Of a DNA stretch of 40,080 bases, positions 14,929 through 22,282 are shown piece by piece. Within the stretch, counting starts at the first letter, position 1. Every line of letters starts with the position of its first letter. Under the pieces are notes generated by a model, which saw only the letters and a program-made list of their open reading frames with translations, was not told the origin of the DNA and made no database searches. The stretch lies in assembly GCA_024763175.1 (NCBI GenBank), contig JANTGA010000007.1:1-40080 (forward strand), written 5' to 3'. The translations under genes were made by a program, and so were the position numbers. This DNA is from Sulfurovum sp. Lineage in GTDB: Bacteria > Campylobacterota > Campylobacteria > Campylobacterales > Sulfurovaceae.

Positions 14929-15573
14929 ATGAAAAAACTGCTTATACTCCCTCTCTTTACCTTGCTGCTTTTAGCGAAAAATGAGCAGGTATCTGTAAAA
15001 ATCACAAAAGATATCCCCTATATCACTACTAAAGATTCCGGACAAAAGATCAGGATAGAGAGGATACAGGATACGGACTATCGTCTGACAGATGACTATA
15101 CAAAAACCTCACGTCCCTGTCCACCTTTCTGTATACAGCCAACCCAAGTCGCTCCCGGTATTCAAAATATAGAAGAGATCGAGCTCATAAACTTCATAAA
15201 GACAAAATTACCGGACAAAACCGGTATCGTTGTCGATGCCCGGCTGAAAAGCTGGTTTGAGCTTGAAACGATTCCTTCTGCTATCAACATCCCCTTCACC
15301 ACAGTACAAAATGCTTCTGAAGCAAAAATAGAGAGGATTTTTAAACTATTGGGGATGAAAATAGACAAAGACGGAACTCGGGATTTTTCACATGCCAAAG
15401 ATCTGGCTATCTTCTGCAACGGTGTCTGGTGCGAACAGAGCAAGCACTTCATAGATGCTTTACTCAAGCACAACTATCCAAAAGAAAAACTCTTTTACTA
15501 TAGAAGCGGATTTCAGGGATGGAAACTTCTTGGATTGACTACCGTCGTACACAAAACAATAGAAAAAAAATAA
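14929..15573 (+). CDS. Periplasmic rhodanese-like protein with two cysteine pairs (paralog 2)
   Basis: A 214-residue exported paralog of the protein at 12868. After a short signal peptide (residues 1-16) comes the shared segment (KIRIERIQDTDYRLTDDYTK), then SRPCPPFCIQ with Cys64 and Cys68. The rhodanese domain follows, with VVDARLKSWFELETIPSAIN near 101-120 and active loop FCNGVWCEQS, with Cys163 and Cys168. Cys163 stands at the rhodanese nucleophile position, so persulfide chemistry is possible. A CxxxC plus CxxxxC pattern in a periplasmic protein could also form disulfides or bind metal. It closes the rhodanese-LysM-rhodanese cassette and converges with trmO. Confidence 0.83.
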   Translation: MKKLLILPLFTLLLLAKNEQVSVKITKDIPYITTKDSGQKIRIERIQDTDYRLTDDYTKTSRPCPPFCIQPTQVAPGIQNIEEIELINFIKTKLPDKTGIVVDARLKSWFELETIPSAINIPFTTVQNASEAKIERIFKLLGMKIDKDGTRDFSHAKDLAIFCNGVWCEQSKHFIDALLKHNYPKEKLFYYRSGFQGWKLLGLTTVVHKTIEKK

Positions 15574-15587
15574 ACTCTCTCAAACGA

Positions 15588-15607
15588 AAGGGATGGCCCG
15601 ATCCCTT
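15588..15607. terminator. Stem-loop between convergent rhodanese and trmO genes
   Basis: AAGGGAT (15588-15594) and ATCCCTT (15601-15607) form a perfect seven-pair stem around a six-base loop, placed in the 40-base gap between convergent genes. Neither side has a proper run of T, so it is at best a weak or bidirectional terminator or an mRNA end stabiliser. Confidence 0.4.
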
Positions 15608-15613
15608 CCCGAT

Positions 15614-16108
15614 CTATACTTGCACGAAACGATTGTCCGACTTTTTTTGACAAACCTCTTCGCGCGACGACTTCATCCAGCCTGACCTCACTTCTCCCTC
15701 TACTTTGTCAAAATTTTCAATATAGGGCTTGATATCCAGCAGCGGTGTACCGTCCAGGATATCAACTCCTTTGATGGTGACGACATTCTCCTCTACTGAT
15801 ACCAACTCTACTACCGAAAGTCCCAAGCTGTTGGGGTGCATCGGTGTTCTTGTTGAGAAGACACCACGGGGGGCGTGCGTCCTATCATTGAAAGGAATCA
15901 CACTCATTTTTGGCTCTTTCACCTTATGAAAATAGTAGATCAAATAGACATGTGAAAACCCTTCGAGATCTTGCAATCCATCCTGATACTGCGCATCAAA
16001 CTCTATGGTTGCGAAGAGATCTTTTGCACCTTTGGGCTGGACCGGCATATTGACCAAGTCACAGAAAGGGGAACGGATAGTCGCGATCTGGTCCAGCGAA
16101 AATACCAT
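15614..16108 (-). CDS. trmO: TsaA-like tRNA (m6t6A37) methyltransferase TrmO
   Basis: A TrmO/TsaA-like protein (UPF0066) of about 164 residues that in characterised members N6-methylates t6A37 of threonine tRNA using SAM. Family signatures are IATIRSPFCDLVNMPVQPKG at the start, LEGFSHVYLIYYFHK, the core block THAPRGVFSTRTPMHPNSLG, and VDILDGTPLLDIKPYI. The frame is open to 16150, but family members begin with 'mv.sl..Ia.irSPf', so the ATG at 16108, two bases after the upstream stop codon, is preferred. It is the last gene of the DUF134-NifX-NifX operon, an unexpected companion for a tRNA-modification enzyme. Confidence 0.88.
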   Translation of the reverse strand: MVFSLDQIATIRSPFCDLVNMPVQPKGAKDLFATIEFDAQYQDGLQDLEGFSHVYLIYYFHKVKEPKMSVIPFNDRTHAPRGVFSTRTPMHPNSLGLSVVELVSVEENVVTIKGVDILDGTPLLDIKPYIENFDKVEGEVRSGWMKSSREEVCQKKSDNRFVQV

Positions 16109-16109
16109 A

Positions 16110-16475
16110 TCAATGTGTCGAACAGGTCCCATGGCCACCAAGCAGATCAAGCTTCCCTGCTAGCAAACTGGCAACACTCGCCTCAACAGTCGGTGACGTC
16201 TGGTCCACATAGACATCCAGGCCTGCCCGCGCAAAACCCTCTGCCGGTGAAGCACCGATACCGCCTACCACCAGTGCATCCGGCCTCAGCTCCAGGATAT
16301 TGGTCACAGCATTGCCACAGGCACCTCCGCTGTGTCCTGGGTTGGGGATGCCTTCTACATCCACGATTTTGCCCTCTTCCAGCGTCACGATTGTATAAAA
16401 CTTCGCCTTGCCAAAATGTGCACCTCTTTTACTCAAGTACCCCATATTTTCATCTGTTGGAAAAATCACTCTCAT
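16110..16475 (-). CDS. NifX/NifB-C-like iron-molybdenum cofactor-binding domain protein
   Basis: A 121-residue single-domain protein of the dinitrogenase iron-molybdenum cofactor biosynthesis family (NifX, NafY, C-terminal NifB; MTH1175-like). Typical segments are MRVIFPTDENMGYLSKRGAH at the start, HFGKAKFYTIV, and the glycine-rich centre DALVVGGIGASPAEGFARAG. It has Cys in HSGGACGNAV and in the C-terminal GGHGTCSTH, both near histidines, so metal or Fe-S cofactor binding is plausible. No nitrogenase genes occur nearby, so it probably serves another metallocluster or is a regulator of metal traffic. It follows a second family member with a His-rich tail by 18 bases. Confidence 0.82.
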   Translation of the reverse strand: MRVIFPTDENMGYLSKRGAHFGKAKFYTIVTLEEGKIVDVEGIPNPGHSGGACGNAVTNILELRPDALVVGGIGASPAEGFARAGLDVYVDQTSPTVEASVASLLAGKLDLLGGHGTCSTH

Positions 16476-16493
16476 TGTTTGCTCCTCGTATAT

Positions 16494-16892
16494 TTAGTGC
16501 TGGTGGTGTCCATGTCCTTCACCATGTGAATGGCTTCTCTCATGGTGGGCGATAATCTCCTGCATTTTTGTATCATCTACAGGAGAGAACGTACCATCAT
16601 TGAGTTTTTGCAGGGCATCCTCTACTGTGATACGCTCATCACCGACATGATAGAGCTTGATAGCAGTATGTTTCCTGATAGCCTGATAGGGACTTGCTCC
16701 CATCTGCTGCATGAGGATCGCATCCACACCCTGCTCATCAAGCCAGCCGACGACTGCCTGTCCGCCGCTTGCAGGGTTTTTCTCGATTGTTGTTTTGCCG
16801 TTTTCTACAAAGGCAAACCACTTCGCCTTCCCAAAGAGCGGCGCTACTGCCGGGTTTTCTTGGTTTGTTTTTACCGGTATTGCTATTTTCAT
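16494..16892 (-). CDS. NifX-like cofactor-binding domain protein with His-rich C terminus
   Basis: A 132-residue relative of the preceding NifX-like protein (MKIAIPVKTNQENPAVAPLF, FGKAKWFAFVENGK, DAILMQQMGASPYQAIRKHT). It ends in a histidine-rich tail HHERSHSHGEGHGHHQH that would bind Ni, Zn, Co or similar ions. The ATG at 16892 has an AAAGGA site eight bases upstream; an earlier in-frame start at 16928 would overlap the DUF134 gene's end closely and lacks a site. The tail makes metal storage or delivery more likely than a pure structural role, but no metal can be assigned from sequence alone. Confidence 0.8.
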   Translation of the reverse strand: MKIAIPVKTNQENPAVAPLFGKAKWFAFVENGKTTIEKNPASGGQAVVGWLDEQGVDAILMQQMGASPYQAIRKHTAIKLYHVGDERITVEDALQKLNDGTFSPVDDTKMQEIIAHHERSHSHGEGHGHHQH

Positions 16893-16931
16893 TGTTGTCC
16901 TTTTTGTGTCTGTTTTTCTAGTGTTCATTTT

Positions 16932-17219
16932 TTATCTTTTTTCGATTCTGATAGCTTTTTGATTGAGTAGTGCATCGGCTATCTTTTTTCTGGCAGACTC
17001 GACAACCCTCGAAAAGGTCGTTCTGGATATCCCCATCCGCTCAGCACACTCCTGCTGATACAAAGATTCGAAATCAGCCAATCGTATCGCTTCCATCTCA
17101 TCTTCATAGAGTACCACTCTTTCGAGTCCCTCTCTTCTGATGCCACAGGGCTTGAAGCAGATACTGCTGTGATCCACATCGATATTCCTACTCTTTCTTT
17201 TTCTGCCAAAACCATTCAT
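16932..17219 (-). CDS. DUF134 (UPF0251) helix-turn-helix protein
   Basis: A 95-residue DNA-binding protein of the DUF134 family. Visible features are CFKPCGIRREG near residues 22-32, LYEDEMEAIRLADFESLYQQ, and the sigma-like helix-turn-helix ECAERMGISRTTFSRVVESA followed by ARKKIADALL. The CxxxC motif could sense a metal or redox state. It heads the operon with two NifX-like genes and trmO, and the gap upstream holds two copies of a palindromic 11-mer, so it probably autoregulates. The target regulon is inference. A good AGGAA ribosome site precedes the ATG. Confidence 0.85.
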   Translation of the reverse strand: MNGFGRKRKSRNIDVDHSSICFKPCGIRREGLERVVLYEDEMEAIRLADFESLYQQECAERMGISRTTFSRVVESARKKIADALLNQKAIRIEKR

Positions 17220-17236
17220 TTGCGTTCCTGTCTATA

Positions 17237-17269
17237 GACATATGTTCGTATTGTATCGGACATATGTTC
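17237..17269. promoter_or_regulatory. Tandem palindromic operator upstream of the DUF134 operon
   Basis: GACATATGTTC occurs at 17237-17247 and again at 17259-17269, 22 bases apart (about two helical turns). The core ACATATGT is a perfect palindrome. The copies lie 18 and 40 bases upstream of the DUF134 ATG, where a repressor would block transcription. The remainder of the roughly 310-base gap to mutY is AT-rich up to about 17420, then holds a leader-like short frame and a GC-rich hairpin. Confidence 0.55.
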
Positions 17270-17433
17270 AAATGTCAAGGATTTACAGTATAGTATGAAA
17301 TTATTTTAAAAATCAGATCATTTTATGATAGACAAGATGGATTTCATATGATTTAGCCTGCACTTAAAGATGATTTAAGTTCCAGTAGCTACTATCGGCT
17401 CATCTTATGATACAAAGACAAAAGGAATTGGAA

Positions 17434-17478
17434 ATGTTTGCAATCAATATCAAGCAAGAGTATGGATGCTTCAGGTAA
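17434..17478 (+). CDS. Possible 14-residue leader peptide upstream of mutY
   Basis: ATG at 17434 follows an AAAGGA site at seven bases, the best initiation signal in the region, yet the frame closes after 14 codons (MFAINIKQEYGCFR). The mutY frame is shifted by +1 relative to it. It could be a leader peptide, the displaced start of an older mutY reading frame, or chance. Confidence 0.3.
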   Translation: MFAINIKQEYGCFR

Positions 17479-17482
17479 GCCC

Positions 17483-17524
17483 TGCAGGCAGGAAGCCAAA
17501 GCACTAGCCGCTGCTTCCTGTGCA
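17483..17524. repeat. GC-rich interrupted palindrome before mutY start
   Basis: CAGGAAGC (17489-17496) and GCTTCCTG (17513-17520) form a perfect eight-pair stem with a 16-base loop, extended by TGCA on both outer sides (17483-17486, 17521-17524) across a two-base bulge. It ends seven bases before the likely mutY ATG. Composition differs from the AT-rich gap, suggesting an inserted repeat element. Confidence 0.45.
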
Positions 17525-17530
17525 ACAGAC

Positions 17531-18493
17531 ATGTATGCCCAAACACATCAAAGCATAATTCACTGGTACACAAAAAACGGCAGGCATGATCTGCCGTGGC
17601 GATTGACAAATGACCCTTACAAGATCTACCTCAGTGAAGTGATGCTACAGCAAACCCAGGTCAAAACCGTATTGGAGCGCTTCTATTATCCTTTTTTGGA
17701 GCGCTTTCCCACTCTGGAATCTCTAGGCAGTGCGCCGCTCGATGATGTCCTCAAGATGTGGGAGGGACTGGGCTACTATACCCGTGCCAAAAATCTGCAC
17801 CGTTCGGCACAGCAGTCTCAGGGCACCCTGCCCTCCACTGTGGAAGCGCTCATCAAGCTACCGGGTATCGGGGTCAATACTGCCCATGCTGTGGCAGCCT
17901 TCGCCTTTCATCAGCCTGTACCGGTGATGGAAGCCAATGTCAAGCGCATCCTCTGCCGCCTGCACCGACTCGAAGAACCCACGCCAAAGAGTCTCTGGAG
18001 CTATGCAGAAGAGCTGCTCGATCGAGAGAACTCCTATGACTACAATCAGGCAATGATGGATATCGGCAGTATCGTCTGCCTCCCCAAAAAACCACTCTGC
18101 AGCTCCTGTCCGCTTGAAGCGATCTGCGAAGGCAGGGAAGAGCCGGAGCTCTATCCACTGAAAAAAAAGCGTATCATCCCTACCAGAGAAGAAGAGGTCG
18201 TCATCTACAGTTATGATGATCGGATCGCTTTGCGGCAGAGAGAGAAGAGATTTTTGCATGGTCTCTGGGGATTTTATGCACCAGAGGAGAGGCCTTGCGG
18301 GGCGGAGTATCTCGCAGAAGTGGTACAGCAATACACCCATTTCAAGCTCAAATGTCATATCTACCACTATCCAGAAACCATGCCGGAGCAGGAGCACTAC
18401 TTTTCACTCGAAATGATCGACACACTGGCGATCTCCAAAGTCGATGAGAAAATCATCAAAGTTTTGCTACAATTGGGAAATAAATTATCATAA
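17531..18493 (+). CDS. mutY: A/G-specific adenine glycosylase MutY
   Basis: A base-excision enzyme that removes adenine opposite 8-oxoguanine. The start at 17531 gives about 320 residues beginning MYAQTHQSIIHWY, matching the usual MutY N terminus; the frame is open 31 codons further upstream without support from the family. Features are the DLPWR motif, SEVMLQQTQV with the catalytic glutamate, the helix-hairpin-helix LPGIGVNTAHAVAAFAF, an iron-sulfur site CxxxxxxCxxCxxxxxC (CLPKKPLCSSCPLEAIC), and a C-terminal NUDIX-like domain. The residue expected to be the catalytic aspartate in 'LDGNVKR' is glutamate here (VMEANVKRI). folE follows 12 bases later. Confidence 0.92.
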   Translation: MYAQTHQSIIHWYTKNGRHDLPWRLTNDPYKIYLSEVMLQQTQVKTVLERFYYPFLERFPTLESLGSAPLDDVLKMWEGLGYYTRAKNLHRSAQQSQGTLPSTVEALIKLPGIGVNTAHAVAAFAFHQPVPVMEANVKRILCRLHRLEEPTPKSLWSYAEELLDRENSYDYNQAMMDIGSIVCLPKKPLCSSCPLEAICEGREEPELYPLKKKRIIPTREEEVVIYSYDDRIALRQREKRFLHGLWGFYAPEERPCGAEYLAEVVQQYTHFKLKCHIYHYPETMPEQEHYFSLEMIDTLAISKVDEKIIKVLLQLGNKLS

Positions 18494-18505
18494 CAGGTGT
18501 TGACA

Positions 18506-19084
18506 ATGAATAAAGAAGAAGAGTTTGAAGCAGCAGTCAGCAGAGTACTCGAGCTACTCGGTGAAGATCCGCAAAGGGAAGGCTTGCTCAAAACGCCCAA
18601 ACGGGTCGCCAAGTCATTGAAATTTTTGACAGAGGGATACCACCAAGATCCCAAAGAGATCCTTAACCAGGCACTCTTCAGCAGCAGTAATGATGAGATG
18701 GTCGTCGTCAGGGATATTGAGTTTTACTCCATGTGCGAGCATCATATGCTTCCGATCATCGGACGTGCCCATGTCGCCTATATCCCTGATGGCAAAGTCG
18801 TCGGCCTCTCCAAGATCCCACGCATCGTCAATCTCTTCGCACGACGACTACAGATCCAGGAGCAGATGACAGAGCAGATCGCCGATGCTATCTCCGCAAC
18901 GATCAACCCAAAGGGTGTAGCCGTCGTCATCCATGCACGCCATATGTGTATGGAGATGCGGGGCGTCCAGAAGATCAACTCGACGACCGTCAGTTCAGCT
19001 CTGCGCGGACTTTTCAAAAGTGACCAGCGCACACGCAATGAGTTTTACAACATTATCAATACACCGGCACCATCCAATTTTTAG
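18506..19084 (+). CDS. folE: GTP cyclohydrolase I
   Basis: Converts GTP to dihydroneopterin triphosphate, the first step of folate synthesis. About 192 residues. Zinc ligands are visible in MCEHHMLP and in [11 protein letters not shown], and the substrate-binding block [20 protein letters not shown] is fully conserved. I chose the ATG at 18506 because it has an AGGTG site upstream; a GTG nine bases earlier is in frame. It is placed directly behind mutY. Folate supply also matters to ThyX at 38336, which uses methylene tetrahydrofolate, but the genes are far apart. Confidence 0.96.
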   Translation: MNKEEEFEAAVSRVLELLGEDPQREGLLKTPKRVAKSLKFLTEGYHQDPKEILNQALFSSSNDEMVVVRDIEFYSMCEHHMLPIIGRAHVAYIPDGKVVGLSKIPRIVNLFARRLQIQEQMTEQIADAISATINPKGVAVVIHARHMCMEMRGVQKINSTTVSSALRGLFKSDQRTRNEFYNIINTPAPSNF

Positions 19085-19142
19085 CCTGGATATCACATCT
19101 GCTCAGGAGAGGTTCAAGTCGCTTTGCACACTGCGCCAGCCG

Positions 19143-19532
19143 TCAGTCCAGTAACCACTCCAACGCTTTATCCCTCTCTTTGAAAAACTTCATTTTCCCT
19201 TTGGAGAGATGATCCATCATTTCGATAGAAATCTCTTCCCACTTTTTATCACCGATGATTGCCATTTTTCTGAAATCATTACGATGTTTCACTCCAAATT
19301 TGAGATCATCCCAGGAAGCCCTGATCTCCCAGCCTTTGAAATTTCTCATATCAATCAAGAGTTTTGTATCCAATCCCTTCGCCTCTTTGAGTGCCTTGTC
19401 TATCATCGGCACAAAGACTTGATAGTCATCGTGTGTCAATTTCCCTATCATCGTCAACTCGACAAAAAGCTTCGATTTTCCCTTTTTGATCGCGATACCA
19501 ATGCCATGCTCTTTGATTTTTACTGCCATCAT
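19143..19532 (-). CDS. SpoIIAA-like (STAS/Sec14-type) domain protein
   Basis: A 129-residue cytoplasmic protein of the SpoIIAA-like family (DUF3478 type). Typical elements are HGIGIAIKKGKSKLFVELTM, GKLTHDDYQVFVPMIDKALK, TKLLIDMRNFKGWEIRASWD and the end FKERDKALEWL. These proteins have a STAS/CRAL-TRIO-like fold and are often induced with stress or surface growth, but the function is not established. It converges with folE and is divergent from nifS. Confidence 0.75.
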   Translation of the reverse strand: MMAVKIKEHGIGIAIKKGKSKLFVELTMIGKLTHDDYQVFVPMIDKALKEAKGLDTKLLIDMRNFKGWEIRASWDDLKFGVKHRNDFRKMAIIGDKKWEEISIEMMDHLSKGKMKFFKERDKALEWLLD

Positions 19533-19674
19533 CTATCCTTTCTTTTGAGATAAGTGATTATAACATATTTAGAAAATTATCTATCAAATCAAACAAACAG
19601 AAGGATAACACTTCTCACTGTTTCCTCTTTTTATGTTACTTTAAGAGAGCTTGATGTAGTATGCAGAATATTAA

Positions 19675-20910
<1,236 letters not shown>

Positions 20911-20919
20911 AGACAGAGT

Positions 20920-20936
20920 ATTTGGCAGCACCAAAT
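20920..20936 (+). promoter_or_regulatory. Small stem-loop between nifS and nifU
   Basis: ATTTGG/CCAAAT arms around a CAGCA loop lie ten bases after the nifS stop. With no T-run it is unlikely to terminate; it might mark an mRNA processing or stability site that sets the NifS:NifU ratio. Confidence 0.3.
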
Positions 20937-20981
20937 CTACAGAAATAGATGATAATTAAAACAAAGATAAAAGGATAAAAT

Positions 20982-21953
20982 ATGGGAATGGATAGTTTGA
21001 TAGGCGGTACCATCTGGGATGAGTACAGCCAAAAAGTCACAGATTTGATGAATAACCCCAAAAATATGGGAGAGATTACAGAAGATCAGGCCAAAACGAT
21101 GGGTGCCAAGCTGATCGTCGCCGACTTCGGTGCAGAGAGCTGCGGTGATGCTGTAAGGCTCTACTGGGCCGTAGATCCCAAAACAGACAGGATTTTGGAA
21201 TCCAAGTTCAAAAGCTTCGGCTGCGGTACAGCGATCGCCAGTTCAGATACCATGGCAGAGCTTTGTCGGGGAAAAACCGTCGATGAAGCGGTCAAGATCA
21301 CCAATATCGATGTTGAGCATGCGATGCGGGACAATCCCGATACGCCGGCTGTACCGCCTCAAAAGATGCACTGCTCAGTTATGGCATATGATGTTATCAA
21401 AAAAGCAGCAGCACAATACAAGGGCGTCGATATAGAGAGTTTCGAACAAGAATTCATCGTATGTGAATGTGCTCGTGTCTCCCTATCGACACTGAGAGAA
21501 GTAATCCGGCTCAATGAATTGACGACGGTAGAGCAGATCACTGATTATACCAAAGCAGGGGCTTTCTGCAAATCCTGTATCCGACCCGGCGGCCATGAAG
21601 AGAAAGATATCTATCTCGTCGATCTGCTCGAAGAGTATGAAAAAGAGAAGATATCCAAAGCTGCAGATGCTTCAGCAAGTGGTGCTGATGCTTCATTCGC
21701 TGAGATGACACTGGTACAGAAGATCAAAGCGGTCGATAAAGTCGTCGATGACAATATCCGACAAATGCTGGTCATGGATGGTGGTGACATGGAGATCCTC
21801 GACATCAAAGAGAACGGTGTCAACATCGATATCTATATCCGATACCTCGGTGCCTGCAGCGGCTGTGCCAGCTCTGCCACCGGTACTCTCTTCGCCATCG
21901 AAAATATCCTCAAAGAGAAGCTCGATCAAAATATCAGAGTCCTGCCTATCTAA
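20982..21953 (+). CDS. nifU: Fe-S cluster assembly scaffold NifU (three domains)
   Basis: A full-length 323-residue NifU. The N-terminal IscU-like domain shows three cysteines (ESCGDAVRL, FGCGTAIASS, MHCSVMAYD). A central [2Fe-2S] BFD-like domain has CECARVSLSTL and AFCKSCIRPG. After an Ala/Ser-rich linker near residue 225, the C-terminal NifU domain carries the CSGCASS cluster motif. It accepts sulfur from NifS and holds clusters for delivery. It follows nifS in the same direction and has its own AAAGGA site. Mrp, a possible cluster carrier, lies 329 bases downstream. Confidence 0.96.
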   Translation: MGMDSLIGGTIWDEYSQKVTDLMNNPKNMGEITEDQAKTMGAKLIVADFGAESCGDAVRLYWAVDPKTDRILESKFKSFGCGTAIASSDTMAELCRGKTVDEAVKITNIDVEHAMRDNPDTPAVPPQKMHCSVMAYDVIKKAAAQYKGVDIESFEQEFIVCECARVSLSTLREVIRLNELTTVEQITDYTKAGAFCKSCIRPGGHEEKDIYLVDLLEEYEKEKISKAADASASGADASFAEMTLVQKIKAVDKVVDDNIRQMLVMDGGDMEILDIKENGVNIDIYIRYLGACSGCASSATGTLFAIENILKEKLDQNIRVLPI

Positions 21954-21980
21954 GCTCTCCTCTTCTTGACACTACATACA

Positions 21981-22170
21981 TTCCCAAGCTGAAGCTTGGG
22001 AAAAGAGTGGAATCATCCATATTTGCCAAAATTATACAAAAACCACACTCTCTGAAACTTGGAAATAAGGAAAAGTACTGAGCTTGGGACACTCGAACTT
22101 GTTCGAGTCTGAAAAGATCCAAAACACTCTTGTATGGCATTGTCGTTCTCAAGCTCCAGCCTGGAGACAA
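21981..22170. repeat. Cluster of REP-like palindromes
   Basis: The 329-base gap between nifU and mrp contains three palindromes: TTCCCAAGCT/AGCTTGGGAA with two-base centre (21981-22002), ACTCGAAC/GTTCGAGT (22091-22108) and CTCCAG/CTGGAG with flanking TTGTC/GACAA (22140-22170). AGCTTGGGA also recurs at 22081-22089. These resemble the AAGCTTGGGAA-type REP elements found dispersed in many bacteria and mobilised by RAYT transposases. No transposase is present here. The rest of the gap, up to 22282, is AT-rich and holds a CATAAT promoter-like hexamer at 22239-22244 for mrp. Confidence 0.5.
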
Positions 22171-22282
22171 CTATTGGAAGAAACAAGGCAATGATAATAA
22201 AAAACTTTTTTACACTAAAGATTCTTGCTTATCTATGGCATAATCATACTAAAATAATAAAACAATTCAAAGGTTTCTAAAT

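Noticed and set aside
16110-17219. NifX/NifB-like proteins, with NifS/NifU, as signs of nitrogen fixation
   Set aside because: No nifHDK or other nitrogenase genes are present, and NIF-type Fe-S assembly is the normal housekeeping system in this phylum.
21961-22282. tRNA or structured RNA gene in the nifU-mrp gap
   Set aside because: Palindromes do not form a cloverleaf and lack the T-loop and CCA-end signals; REP-like repeats explain them better.
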